Positions 1 to 8,347 of a DNA stretch of 64,000 bases are shown in pieces. A model generated the notes under the pieces. That model worked only from the letters and a program-made list of their open reading frames with translations. It did no database searches and had not been told where the DNA came from. Origin of the DNA: Pelagibacterium montanilacus (GTDB taxonomy: Bacteria > Pseudomonadota > Alphaproteobacteria > Rhizobiales > Devosiaceae). Numbering within the stretch: the first letter of the stretch is position 1; each line of letters starts with the position of its first letter. The position numbers were made by a program, and so were the translations under genes. The stretch lies in contig NZ_RZMX01000017.1 in assembly GCF_003992665.1 (NCBI RefSeq), positions 24,365-88,364 on the forward strand, read 5' to 3'.

Positions 1-190
1 CCGCCGGGTCGAGAAGCGCTTCCATTGCATCGAAGCGCTCTGTTCCGGTTCGCCCGGCGACGTCGGCGGCGCGCTCGGCATCCAGATCGTAGACGCCGAC
101 CAAGTCGCAACGCGGGTTTGCCGCATAGATGCCGGCATGCAAGGATCCGATCATGCCGGTGCCGATAACACCGATCCTGAGCTTTTCCAT
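1..190 (-). CDS. Gfo/Idh/MocA-family oxidoreductase, N-terminal part
   Basis: The reading frame starts at the ATG at 190-188 and runs off the left edge, so only about 63 residues are visible. They begin MEKLRIGVIGTGMIGSLHAG, a classic Rossmann start (GxGxxG) followed by a short helix and a V-Y-D strand end, as in NAD(P)-dependent sugar or inositol dehydrogenases of the Gfo/Idh/MocA family. The gene lies 10 bp after the MalG-type permease on the same strand, so it is probably the next gene of the sugar-import operon and acts in the cytoplasm on the imported polyol or sugar. The substrate cannot be told from this fragment. Confidence 0.85.
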   Translation of the reverse strand, partial: MEKLRIGVIGTGMIGSLHAGIYAANPRCDLVGVYDLDAERAADVAGRTGTERFDAMEALLDPA

Positions 191-200
191 TGGCGTTCTC

Positions 201-1043
201 CTACCTGTCCGCACCGGTGAGCACCACCTGGGTAATCAGGCGCTGGAAGACGATCATGAGCAGGGCCACGGGCAGGAGCGTAAGAACCGCCGCCGCGGCC
301 TGCTGGCCGATCTGGATGTCGATTGTCGAACGGAACATGCCCAAAGCCACGGTGCTGATGCGCAACGAGTTGGTGAAGATCAGCGGCGTCAGGAATTCGA
401 TCCAGGAGAGGATGAACGCAAAAACGAAGGCTGCAAGTATTCCCGGTCGGATCAGCGGCAGCACGATCAGATGAAGGATCTGGAGATAGCTGCATCCATC
501 GATACGCGCTGCTTCCTCTATCTCGATCGGCAACTGGTCGATGAATGTCTTGAAGATCCAGATTGCGAAGGGAAGGATGAAGCCCGAATAGGCCAGCATC
601 AGGCTCCAGATGGTGTCATCGAGCCCCCATTCCACAAAGATCACGAACATGGGAATGAGGAAAAGGGTGGTGGGCAAAAAATAGACCGAGATCAGCACGC
701 CAAGCAGCAGTCCGCCCCCAGGCACTTTCAGGCGCGAAAGGGCATAGGCTGCCGGCAGGGCAAGCAGAATGCAAAGCAGGGCCGTGCTGGTCGAAACGAT
801 GAGGCTGTTGATCATCCCCTCGCGCAGCGGCACGATATGCCCGGGCCGAAGAACCTCGGCAAAGTGATCGAAAATGATTGTGGTGGGAACGAAGCTCACG
901 TCCCGGGAGCGGATGATGGACTCCGGTTGCAGGCTGGTCAGAAGCAGGCCGTAGAGCGGGAACGCCATCAGCACCAGAACGACCAGGGCCGATCCATAGA
1001 TGAAGATGTTGCGAGCGAGATCACGTCTTTGCCTGCGCGTCAC
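201..1043 (-). CDS. Carbohydrate ABC transporter permease, MalG type
   Basis: Inner-membrane subunit of a sugar importer, 280 residues with about six hydrophobic segments. The cytoplasmic EAA loop that docks on the ATPase is clear: EIEEAARIDG followed by a conserved LPLIRPG. I start it at the GTG at 1043 because a GGGAGGG ribosome site sits just upstream and the GTG overlaps the TGA of the preceding permease (GTGA); a longer frame starting at 1058 lacks this support. It is translationally coupled to the upstream permease and follows a binding protein. No ATPase gene lies in this visible operon, so the energy subunit is either beyond the left edge or shared, for example with the UgpC/MalK-type gene at 55532. 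Confidence 0.9.
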   Translation of the reverse strand: MTRRQRRDLARNIFIYGSALVVLVLMAFPLYGLLLTSLQPESIIRSRDVSFVPTTIIFDHFAEVLRPGHIVPLREGMINSLIVSTSTALLCILLALPAAYALSRLKVPGGGLLLGVLISVYFLPTTLFLIPMFVIFVEWGLDDTIWSLMLAYSGFILPFAIWIFKTFIDQLPIEIEEAARIDGCSYLQILHLIVLPLIRPGILAAFVFAFILSWIEFLTPLIFTNSLRISTVALGMFRSTIDIQIGQQAAAAVLTLLPVALLMIVFQRLITQVVLTGADR

Positions 1044-1936
1044 GATGCACCCTCCCAATGGCGAGAAACAAGCCGCCTGATGGCCAACATGACGATGACC
1101 ACGACCAGTGTGATGAGCAGCAGCACATAGGCCGATGCAGAGGCCCGGCCAAGATTGAAGGACTGGAACGCCTCCTGGTAGACGAAATAGTTCAGGGTCG
1201 TGGTGCCGCCGCCGGGCCCGCCTCGGGTCAGCACGAATATGGTGTCGAAGGCTTTCATCGCCCAGACAAACTGGATGAGCATGAGGGGTATGGCCACCGG
1301 CACCATCAGTGGCATCAGGATGTAGCGGAAGCGCTGGAACACGTTTGCCCCGTCAACCTCGGCGGCTTCGAACACCTGGCCAGGCAGACTTTGCAGCCCG
1401 GCCAGGAAGAACAGCACCATGAAGGGTATGGCCTTCCAGATTTCGGCGAGGGCGATGACGTGCAGCGCCGTCGTCGCATCCCCGAGCCAGATGCGGTAGC
1501 TGTCGATCAGGCCCAGACGATAGAGAATGGCGTTGATGAAGCCGACATCGGCATGGAACATCTGGCCCCAGAGCACGCCCGCGACCACGGGTGGGACTGC
1601 CCAGGGCAGGACCACGAAGACGCGCACGAGGCCGCGACCGCGGAAGGGCTCGTTGAGCAAAAGTGCGATCAGAAAGCCAAGGGTCGCCGTCGCAAAGGCA
1701 ACCAGGAGCCCGAAATAGATCGTGCGCACTGCTGTTGCGACGAACTGCGGGTTCGCAAGCAGGCTCGAGAAATTTCCGAACCCCACGAAGCGCTCGATGC
1801 TCAACCGGACCATGTTGAATTCGGCAAAGCTGAGGGCCAGCGTGAAAAGTGCCGGGTACATGAATACGCCGCCTACGAGGAGCAATGCAGGCGCAACCAT
1901 CACAAGGCCGAGGCCAGTTTCGCGTCTGATTTTCAT
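1040..1936 (-). CDS. Carbohydrate ABC transporter permease, MalF type
   Basis: First membrane subunit of the same importer, 298 residues beginning MKIRRETGLG. Several long hydrophobic stretches alternate with short loops, and the ATPase-docking EAA region reads VFEAAEVDGAN followed by ILMPLMVP. The start at 1936 is chosen because the first transmembrane segment follows directly, and the extra 42 codons of the open frame are Arg/Ala-rich and unlike a permease. The stop overlaps the GTG of the MalG-type gene by 4 bp. The gene follows the binding protein by 55 bp. Family known: binding-protein-dependent transport permease (sugar, CUT1-like); the sugar is not known. Confidence 0.9.
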   Translation of the reverse strand: MKIRRETGLGLVMVAPALLLVGGVFMYPALFTLALSFAEFNMVRLSIERFVGFGNFSSLLANPQFVATAVRTIYFGLLVAFATATLGFLIALLLNEPFRGRGLVRVFVVLPWAVPPVVAGVLWGQMFHADVGFINAILYRLGLIDSYRIWLGDATTALHVIALAEIWKAIPFMVLFFLAGLQSLPGQVFEAAEVDGANVFQRFRYILMPLMVPVAIPLMLIQFVWAMKAFDTIFVLTRGGPGGGTTTLNYFVYQEAFQSFNLGRASASAYVLLLITLVVVIVMLAIRRLVSRHWEGAS

Positions 1937-1991
1937 CCAACAACCAATCAGGGTGTCGAGGCGGACGAACCGGCCGCCCGCCTCCTCGTCG

Positions 1992-3287
1992 TCAGGTGCG
2001 GCTCTGCTCGATCTGGCTGACCGCATCGTTGAGGGCCGTGCGAGGATCCTTGCTTTGGGCAAAGGCCTGGGACAACTCTCCCGTCAGTATTTCGACCCAG
2101 CGCAGGCGATCGGCCGAGTAGCCTCCGTCGACGGGGTATTCGTAGGACTGGCGGATGACCTCGGCCACGGGGAGGTTGTCGAGCACTGACTGTTCGCTCA
2201 GCGCCGGTTCGAGCACCGGCGCCCAGGCTGTCTCCGAGCCCTGAAGTATCTGGTTCTCCAGCGCCACGGCCATCTCGATGAACTGCCGACCACCTTCGGG
2301 ATTATCCGAGAATGTGGGTACGGTGAGATACTCAGATCCGTCGACGGACGCCGATGTCACCACCGAAGGGTTGGGCGCATAGCCGCTTCGTCCCTGGATC
2401 TGGGAGTCTTCCGAGCCATTGGCGATGCCGGCGATGAAAGGCCAAGTGAAGAAGAAGCCACGCGTGCCGGCGAGATAGCTGGGCGAGGCATCGAAAACCC
2501 AGGTATAGGTGACGGACGCCGGATCGATCGCCCGGTGCTCGTGGAGGAGTTCCACCATGCGCGAGAGCGCTTCCACGCCTTCCTCGCTGTTCATGACGGG
2601 ATTGCGATCATCGTCAAGGAAGTGCCCGCCATGCATCTGCAACAGCGATCCGAACGTGAAGATGCTACCTGTTCCGCCCCAATTGTCCACGAGGCCGTAG
2701 ACGTTGTCGTCAGAATTGGTGATCGCCTTGGCATAGTCGACAAATTCATTCCAGGAATTGGGCGTCGAATGCCAGCCGGCAGGCGCCTCCGGATCGAGGC
2801 CGGCTCCCTCGAGCAGGTCCTTGTTCCAGTGCATGATCGGTGCGCCGATCGTGACCGGCACCCCATAGATTCGGTCATTGTAGGTGGCTGCGGTGAGGCT
2901 GTTGCGGAGCATGCCTGCTGGCACGAATTCGTTCTCCACGAGATCGGTCAGATCAGTTAGCCAGCCGTTTTCCGCAAGGCCCGCGATCTGGACGGCGTCG
3001 ACAAAGACAGCATCGCCCACTGACCGGCGCGCGATAAAGGCGGAGCTGAGCTTGACCGGAAGATCGGGCGTGGTCACCAGCTCGATAGCCGCATCGGTCC
3101 CGTAGTCCTCGGCATACCTGTCGGCGAGGGCTATCAGATAGTCCATGTGGGAGCCGAGCAGCAAACGGACTGGCGAGGTGTTCCCCGATTGCGCAAGTGC
3201 AGATGCGAATGGTGAAATGGCGCCCATGGCTGCGGCGGATGCGCCGAGACCAAGGACCGAACGGCGAGAAAGAGCGCCCTTATGCAT
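1992..3287 (-). CDS. Tat-exported sugar-binding protein of an ABC importer
   Basis: Periplasmic solute-binding protein of extracellular family 1 (MalE/UgpB-like), 431 residues. The start at 3287 (MHKGALSRRSVLG) has a GGAGGG site 4 bp upstream; the open frame extends another 104 codons upstream but these look non-coding. The leader has a twin-arginine motif (SRRSVLG), a hydrophobic stretch and an Ala-X-Ala-Q end (ASALAQ), so export by the Tat route is likely. The mature part shows features typical of this family, such as NKDLLEGAGLDPEAP and a GGTGS segment. It is first in an operon with two permeases. A lone binding protein with no ATPase in view is common for CUT1 systems that share an ATPase. 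Confidence 0.9.
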   Translation of the reverse strand: MHKGALSRRSVLGLGASAAAMGAISPFASALAQSGNTSPVRLLLGSHMDYLIALADRYAEDYGTDAAIELVTTPDLPVKLSSAFIARRSVGDAVFVDAVQIAGLAENGWLTDLTDLVENEFVPAGMLRNSLTAATYNDRIYGVPVTIGAPIMHWNKDLLEGAGLDPEAPAGWHSTPNSWNEFVDYAKAITNSDDNVYGLVDNWGGTGSIFTFGSLLQMHGGHFLDDDRNPVMNSEEGVEALSRMVELLHEHRAIDPASVTYTWVFDASPSYLAGTRGFFFTWPFIAGIANGSEDSQIQGRSGYAPNPSVVTSASVDGSEYLTVPTFSDNPEGGRQFIEMAVALENQILQGSETAWAPVLEPALSEQSVLDNLPVAEVIRQSYEYPVDGGYSADRLRWVEILTGELSQAFAQSKDPRTALNDAVSQIEQSRT

Positions 3288-3911
3288 TATTCCCTCCTGC
3301 AGGCTGAGCTCCCCGATGATCAGTCCGGGGCGCGGGAAGGTCAACTCGAATTCTACAATGCGGCTTGCATATTTCATATCACGGAACGATTTTTGATTAA
3401 TCCTTGCGCCTTCTGCGTTGATGCGCAAATTTTGGACTTTCCACCGTGGCGAGTAAAGGGTGTAAATGGGCGGGCTGGAATTCGTTCGGGCCGTTCTGAC
3501 TGCACAGCAGCCGACAGGAGCCATGCTGCCAACGTGAACGGCTGGAATGAGCGCGCGAAGCTGCCTTGGACGATCGGCAATTGATCCAATCGTTGACACG
3601 ATTTTCAGCTCACAGTGACACCTCGATTGTGCCTGGGGTGCAGCAACTGAAGGATCGGGTGATCGCCATTGCCGATCAGTTCAATCGCGGAGAGCCGCAA
3701 GCCAATATCTCCGGTCCGCTTGCCTCGGCACTCGCCCCTATTGCCAGATGTTCTTCAAAGACCGTTATCGAACTTTCAGGCTCGCAGACGCAGACTTGCC
3801 TGTAAGCCCTTTGCGGCAGTGCTAACTGTTTTGATCAAGGCATGGCTCAGACCCGACAAAGGGTTCGTATCTTTTGGCGCGCTCTGACTGCTTGGCGTTG
3901 AGGCGGAATGC
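3288..3911. other. Intergenic stretch upstream of the sugar importer
   Basis: No convincing gene. The part near 3330-3440 is richer in A/T and probably carries the promoter of the minus-strand importer operon. From about 3540 the sequence shares two blocks with the region near 8089-8168 (listed as a repeat) and then runs into an IS5-type remnant, so this is old insertion debris. Short open frames here have neither ribosome sites nor recognisable products. Confidence 0.5.
3553..3775 (+). repeat. Degenerate two-block repeat, copy 1
   Basis: Two blocks match the copy near 8089-8168. Block 1 (about 3553-3583) reads gcgaagctgcct then gacgatcgg and attga; block 2 (about 3747-3775) includes atgttcttcaa and ccgttatcgaac. 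In copy 1 the blocks lie about 160 bp apart, in copy 2 only about 30 bp. This looks like a decayed mobile or extragenic element. The class is not recognised. Confidence 0.45.
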
Positions 3912-4133
3912 ATGACGCGCCGCCGTTGCGACCTGACTGACTTTGAATGGTCGATCATTAAGCCGTTTTTGCCCAATAAGCTGCGTGGCGGGCATCGCAG
4001 ATGATCGCAAGGTGCTCAATGGCATTGTCTGGCGGCTTCGGCCTGGAACGCCCTGGGTGGAAACGCTCTAGATGCCGTAATGGGCCGGCAGCGGCCTGCT
4101 ACAATCGCTTGGTTCGATAGCGGAAGGGGCTGC
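3912..4133 (+). pseudogene. IS5-family transposase N-terminal remnant, frameshifted
   Basis: Starts at the ATG at 3912 and reads DLTDFEWSIIKPFLPNKLRG, the usual beginning of IS5-group transposases. A stop follows after about 30 codons. A neighbouring frame then continues the same protein (DDRKVLNGIVWRLRPGTPW), and a third frame gives the next block (NGPAAACYNRLVR, matching the GP-x-x-x-CYNRFVRW region of the family). At least two frame changes and a stop mean it is dead. The DDE catalytic region is absent, and the sequence runs directly into the end of the ATPase gene at 4146. Confidence 0.8.
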
Positions 4134-4145
4134 ACGCCGAACACC

Positions 4146-5573
4146 TTATTTGGGGCCGCGAAAGTTGTGCCGGTAACCCCGGTCCGGCCCGTACACGAGC
4201 AGCTCCGGATCGATGAGGTGGACAGAGGCGTCGACAATTTGCTGCACTTCCTCCTTGAAGCCAGTTTTGCTAAACAACAGGAAGTGGTGCCCATCGGTGC
4301 CACCGTAGCCGCTTTTTTCGGGCGCCTCCTTCAGCTTTTCGATGATTGCCATGTCCACACGGCGTTCACGCCATTTAGCTTCACCGAAGAAGGCCTCGCC
4401 GTTCAACAGCATTCCTGCCACATCGACGTCCATATCGCGATGGCCCCAGATGGACCCGACCTCGGCCGCCGGCACACCTGTCTGTTCCTCCAGATGTAGT
4501 CGGGCGTAATCGCGACAGATCTTCTCGAACGCACCACCCATGAACTCCGGTAGTTCGTGAACAATGATGCTGTCGAAGAGTTTTTTACCGTGTCCGCTGT
4601 TGATAGCGCCGAGGTAGCGAGGAAGGAAGCGATACCAGAAGGCCAGTAGCTGATCGTTTAGCCGCAACCGTCGATTGCGGCCCCTGTCATCTGCGTCGAG
4701 CGACTTCTCGGACGTGATGAGGTCAAGCCTGATCAGCCTGGCCACGTAGGGCGAGATGTCCGATGTCTTGGCCTTGATACGATCAGCGATCGCTCCTGCG
4801 CCGTCGCAACCATCGGCAATGGCGGCGAGAATTGCAGCATAGGTCCGAGGCTTCTCGAATTCGCTCCTCATCAAGAACTCCGGCTCGTTCACCAATCCAC
4901 CGGTCTCGGTCAAAAGCAGATCGATAATGTTGCCGCGCAGGTCCTTGGACGGGTCGCATTGGGCGAGGTAATGTGGCACGCCTCCGAACACCGCATATGT
5001 CTCGATGATTGCCTCGGCGGAGTAGTCTGGGAAAAACTCGGCCGCTTCCCGCAACGAGAGCTGCTTGACGTCGATCGACATCGTCTTGCGCCCATAGAGG
5101 GGGTTCTTCTCAGCCAGCAGATCTTCCATCTGCGAGATCGCCGAACCGCACAATATCAGCTTCAAATTACCGGCCGCCGCGGCGTCGGTGTCCCAGAAGC
5201 GCTGCAGGACCGATGGCAATGATTTGTCGTCGGCCAGTAGATAGGGGAATTCGTCAAAGATCACGACGAGGCCGGGCTGTTTTTTCGCGGCTTCCGCGAG
5301 GTAGTGAAATACGCTTTCCCAAGTCCCGAGACCAGCCAAAAGCTCTGAATCTCCCACGGCGAGAGCAGCCACTGCCTTGAACGTCTCGAGGTTCTGGGCA
5401 GACGAGGCTATGGTTGCCTGGAAATAGATGTTGGGACGCCCATCGGCGGCCTGCTTCAGTAGCCAGGATTTGCCGATACGGCGTCTGCCATAGGCAATGA
5501 CGAGGGAGGGCCGGGCGAGATCGATCTCAGCTTTCAGAAGGCCCAGTTCCCGCTCTCTACCAATGAACTTCAT
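4146..5573 (-). CDS. AAA+ ATPase with DUF234-type nuclease-like C-terminus
   Basis: 475 residues. An N-terminal P-loop ATPase: Walker A GRRRIGKS at 29-36, Walker B LVVIFDEFPYLL with D107-E108, and a sensor strand LILCGSAIS near 139-147. A winged-helix-like middle leads to a C-terminal part with DMDVDVAG then GEAKW (D384, E398, K400), the spacing of a PD-(D/E)XK nuclease core as seen in DUF234 proteins joined to archaeal-type ATPases. The role of this family is not established; defence, toxin-like or mobile-element functions are possible. The start has AGGA at a good distance and a notably A/T-rich leader. It sits between IS5 and IS3 remnants, so it was probably acquired by transfer. Confidence 0.85.
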   Translation of the reverse strand: MKFIGRERELGLLKAEIDLARPSLVIAYGRRRIGKSWLLKQAADGRPNIYFQATIASSAQNLETFKAVAALAVGDSELLAGLGTWESVFHYLAEAAKKQPGLVVIFDEFPYLLADDKSLPSVLQRFWDTDAAAAGNLKLILCGSAISQMEDLLAEKNPLYGRKTMSIDVKQLSLREAAEFFPDYSAEAIIETYAVFGGVPHYLAQCDPSKDLRGNIIDLLLTETGGLVNEPEFLMRSEFEKPRTYAAILAAIADGCDGAGAIADRIKAKTSDISPYVARLIRLDLITSEKSLDADDRGRNRRLRLNDQLLAFWYRFLPRYLGAINSGHGKKLFDSIIVHELPEFMGGAFEKICRDYARLHLEEQTGVPAAEVGSIWGHRDMDVDVAGMLLNGEAFFGEAKWRERRVDMAIIEKLKEAPEKSGYGGTDGHHFLLFSKTGFKEEVQQIVDASVHLIDPELLVYGPDRGYRHNFRGPK

Positions 5574-5628
5574 ACCATAATCCTGATTATCATATTTTCA
5601 TTTATAATAATCTTATTTCTGGTATGAG
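5574..5628 (-). promoter_or_regulatory. A/T-rich leader of the ATPase gene with inverted repeat
   Basis: A 55-bp stretch far richer in A/T than anything around it. An imperfect inverted repeat starts cataccat at 5571 and ends ggtatg near 5626, enclosing aatcctgattat and taataatc. It probably holds the promoter and an autoregulatory or host-silencing site of the ATPase gene. The call rests on composition and symmetry only. Confidence 0.45.
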
Positions 5629-5668
5629 TTCAAGTGCTATGAGCGATACGTGCGGCCTCTGACCATCC

Positions 5669-5872
5669 TCATGTGGCCTTTGATATCGGGATGGATGAAT
5701 AACCCCGAGTTTCGTGGATGCCGTCGGGTTGGTTTCCCTGCTGGCGTTCAAACTCGACGGGTGACAGCATCCCGTTCCTGACGTGATTGCGTTTTGGGTT
5801 GTATAACATTTCGATGTAGTCGAACATGTCCTGCCTTGCCTCTTGGCACGTTCGATATGTTCTGCGGTGTAT
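5669..5872 (-). pseudogene. IS3-family transposase (OrfB) C-terminal remnant
   Basis: Reading the minus strand from 5872 gives an uninterrupted 67-codon frame with IHRRTYRTCQEARQDMFDYI, then YNPKRNHVRNGMLSPVEFER and a stop at 5669. This is the well-known C-terminal block of IS3-family integrase-type transposases (YNPxRxH, LSPxEFE). Upstream, an in-frame TGA occurs at once, and about 30 bp further the IS256-type element begins, so nearly the whole IS3 copy is lost. It marks an older insertion at this site. Confidence 0.8.
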
Positions 5873-5939
5873 TCACTCACGCTTGAGCAGATTGAAAAGA
5901 TTGCGCAACCTGCTGTCTGGAAATTCTGCTGAGAGCGGG

Positions 5940-7116
5940 TCACCCATCCTGGCATTCCCACTTGATGTAGGCCTTTGTGTCTGAGGCCCATTTCTCGTCG
6001 ATCTCGACGAGGATTGCGCTGACCATGCGCAGGAGGGAATCCTCGCTCGGGAAGACCCTGAGCTTGGCCGTGCGGCGCTTGAGCTCCTGCTGCACGGCAC
6101 GCTCGATCGGGTTCGAGGTGCGCAGTCGGCGGCGGTGTGGCTCTGGGAGGGTGAAGACGGCGAGCCCTTCAGGTGCGTTTTTCTCGAGCCATGCAGTCAG
6201 CCTTGGCGCACAGGTGTGGTAGCTGGCGACCAGTTCGGCGAGCGCGGTCTCAGCCTTGGCGAGCGTGCTTGCGGTCCACACGGCGCGCAGCTCGGCCCCG
6301 ATGCGCTTGCGGATCTCGGCATTGGGGGCGTGGTGGATTGCGTTCTGGGCGAGATGGAACTGACAGCGCTGCCAAGTGGCACCGCCGAGCACGGCGCGCC
6401 GGGCAGCGCGCAGCCCGGCAGGGTCGTCCGATACGATGAACTCGACACCGCGCAGGCCACGGGCGACCAGGCTCTCCAGAGAGCTCCGCCAGTGGACCTC
6501 GGCCTCCGAGAGGGCCACGGACACACCAAGAACGCGCCGCCGCTCGTCCGGACCGATGCCAATGGCCGAGAGCACGGTGACATCGCGCACCACGCCGCCA
6601 TGGCGCATCTTCTCATAGCGCGCGTCGACGATGAGGTATTCTACCTGGCCAAGAGGGCGGTTGCGCCAGCCGTCCAGCTCCTCGTCGAGCAGCTTGGCCG
6701 CCCGGCTGACCTGTGAGGACGACAGGCTCTCGATCCCGAACTCGCCCATGACAGCCTCGGCATCGCGTGTGGAGACGCCTTTGACATACATCTCGGCCAC
6801 CGCCAGCATGACAGCCCGGACCGACCGCCGTCCGCGCTCGAGCGATTGCGGGTAGAATGGCTCTGCGTCGTGCCCGGCGGTCTTGGGCACCTGCACGCTC
6901 ACGGTGCCCGCAGGCGTGTCGATCCGCTTGGGCTTGTAGCCGTTGGCATAGCCGTGCCGCTCGGGCGTGCGCTCATAAAAGCCCGCACCGAGAAACCGCT
7001 CACGTTCGATCTGCATCGCCAGCTCGAAAGCTCGGGCGAACACCGAGCCGATTTCCGTCAGGCCCGTGTTCGATCAGCTGTTCCAGGACGGCCTCAACCG
7101 CCGTATCCTTGCGTCT
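5940..7116 (-). pseudogene. IS256-family (mutator type) transposase, frameshifted at its N-terminus
   Basis: The main frame (5940-7043, 367 residues) has the family DDE set: D in YLIVDARYE, D in FIVSDDPAG and E in NPIERAVQQE, with the C/H block CQFHLAQNAIHHAP between. The missing N-terminus is present in another frame: RKDTAVEAVLEQLIEHGPDG can be read from about 7110 to 7054, then one extra base in an AAA run near 7052-7054 shifts the frame before SVFARAFELAM. The N-terminal frame has no ATG, GTG or TTG start; the position where one is expected is occupied by a 30-bp palindrome. Intact relatives have about 400 residues. Probably not functional. Confidence 0.8.
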
Positions 7117-7146
7117 GCCCGTGCCGGGGCGCGCCCCGGCACGGGC
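7117..7146. repeat. 30-bp perfect palindrome without loop
   Basis: Every base of 7117-7146 pairs with its mirror position; the centre lies between 7131 and 7132, and the core reads gtgccggggc|gcgccccggc. It lies between the right IS256 end and the transposase frame. There is no T-run, so it is not a standard terminator. It would form a very stable hairpin in RNA and could block readthrough or ribosome loading into the transposase. Confidence 0.85.
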
Positions 7147-7190
7147 TCATGCCCCGCACTTCATGCAAATTTCCAGACCGCAGGGTACAA

Positions 7191-7991
7191 TATAGCGGCA
7201 TGTCGGGCTGGGAGGCCTATCCGAAGGCGGAAACGGCGGCGCGGCGGGCCGTCGAACTCGATCCGACGCTCGATCTCGCACAAGGCGCGCTCGCTTTTGT
7301 CGAATTCCACTGGCACTGGCGGGTGGACGCCGGACTGGCTCGGTTTGCCGAGGCCATCCGTCTCAACCCGAACTCGGCCAACAATCACATGTGGTACGCC
7401 AGTGCGCTCCTGCTGGCCGGCAGACCGCAGGAGGCACTGCCCATTGCCAATCGAGCGCAACAACTCGACCCTCACAACAGCGCAGTCCTCAATATCAGGG
7501 CACAGGCGCTGTTCTATAGCGGCGATACCGAGCCGGCGTGGGACCTTCTCGCGGACATGATCGCGCAGGACCCGGGGTTTGCCTGGGCCTACTATACCCG
7601 CTCGCTCATTTATCTCTCGCAAGATGACTATGAAGGTTATCTAACCGATTATGGCCGGCTGGGCGACCTGATCGCCGTGCCGCGCTACCGCGCCGCAGCC
7701 GAGGCCGGTGTGAGAGCACTTACCGAGGCGGGACCCGAGGCGATGGCTATGGCCATGTTTTCAGTGGAGCAGGAGTACTATGAGCGCGGCGAAGCGTTGG
7801 CATGGGACCTTGTCCGCCATTATGCGCTGACCGGGGACGGTGATGAAGCCCTGCGCTGGCTTCGCATCAGTCTCAATCGCCGTGAGGAACGCCTGATCGG
7901 TATCAAGGTCGATCCCGCCTTCTGGCCGATCCGCAACAAACCCGGCTATACCGAACTGCTCGCCGAGATCGGGTTCCCCGCTAGCGGGTGA
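7191..7991 (+). pseudogene. TPR-rich C-terminal fragment of a CadC/adenylate-cyclase-like regulator, cut by IS256
   Basis: The frame is open from the edge of the IS256 element (YSGMSGWEAYPKAETAARRA) to a stop at 7991. It contains several TPR units with the A-x-L-DP spacing, for example ARRAVELDPTLDLAQGALAF and AEAIRLNPNSANNHMWYASA, and ends with NRREERLIGIKVDPAFWPIR, typical of the C-termini of CadC/TolB-type or cyclase-type regulators with TPR tails. The DNA-binding or catalytic N-terminus is missing. No ribosome site precedes the internal ATG at 7200. I read it as a broken gene. Confidence 0.7.
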
Positions 7992-8088
7992 CCGCAGCAG
8001 CTTATCCTATTTGCCGCCGATCACCGCACGTGCCTATGGCGACTTTCAGGTGTTGTTGTCGGATACCTGATCGGCCCCATTGGGGGCG

Positions 8089-8168
8089 CGAAGCTGCCTC
8101 ACGACGATCGGTGATTGACCATTTCCCACCTGCCATCAATGTTCTTCAAGGGCCGTTATCGAACATTG
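8089..8168 (+). repeat. Degenerate two-block repeat, copy 2
   Basis: Counterpart of the element at 3553-3775: gcgaagctgcct plus gacgatcgg and attga, followed after about 30 bp by atgttcttcaa and ccgttatcgaac. The two copies bracket the whole insertion-sequence scar zone in direct orientation, so recombination between them could remove it. The class of element is unknown. Confidence 0.45.
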
Positions 8169-8225
8169 AACCGGGCTCCCCTGCCCATCGATGGCAACCA
8201 ATACCCGGCGATTGCCTGGCCAGAA

Positions 8226-8246
8226 GGGCCGGCGTTCTGCCGGCCC
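8226..8246 (-). terminator. Candidate terminator of the minus-strand gene at 8348-9652
   Basis: On the minus strand GGGCCGGC-AGAAC-GCCGGCCC forms a perfect 8-bp stem with a 5-base loop, about 100 bp after the stop at 8348, followed by TTCTG. The U-tract is weak, so Rho-independent function is only likely. Confidence 0.45.
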
Positions 8247-8347
8247 CTTGTCGCGGCCCGACCGGCCGACCCCAAAGCCCCCCCGCACAGGGCCGGCGTC
8301 CTCCCCCACGGCCAGGACCCCGGACCTCAAGGCCTGCCCCCCCGGGC

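Larger units (their letters stand above)
5903..7190 (-). mobile_element. IS256-family insertion sequence, degraded
   Basis: The transposase frame is flanked by related ends: tgctgtctggaaatt near 5911-5925 and its counterpart tgcggtctggaaattt, read on the other strand from about 7186. The precise outer ends are uncertain by a few bases and I see no 8-9 bp target duplication, which suggests later rearrangement. The left flank is the IS3 remnant and the right flank is a beheaded TPR gene, so the two sides probably do not belong together. Confidence 0.75.

Noticed and set aside
129..1130. Long plus-strand open frame (333 codons) over the first permeases
   Set aside because: His/Gln/Arg-rich product typical of antisense shadows in GC-rich DNA; the opposite strand encodes a clear permease with an EAA motif.
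7117..7146. Palindrome as a Rho-independent terminator
   Set aside because: No loop and no T-run on either strand.
5895..7198. Target-site duplication of the first IS256-family element
   Set aside because: The 8-9 bases outside the two ends do not match; no duplication can be claimed.
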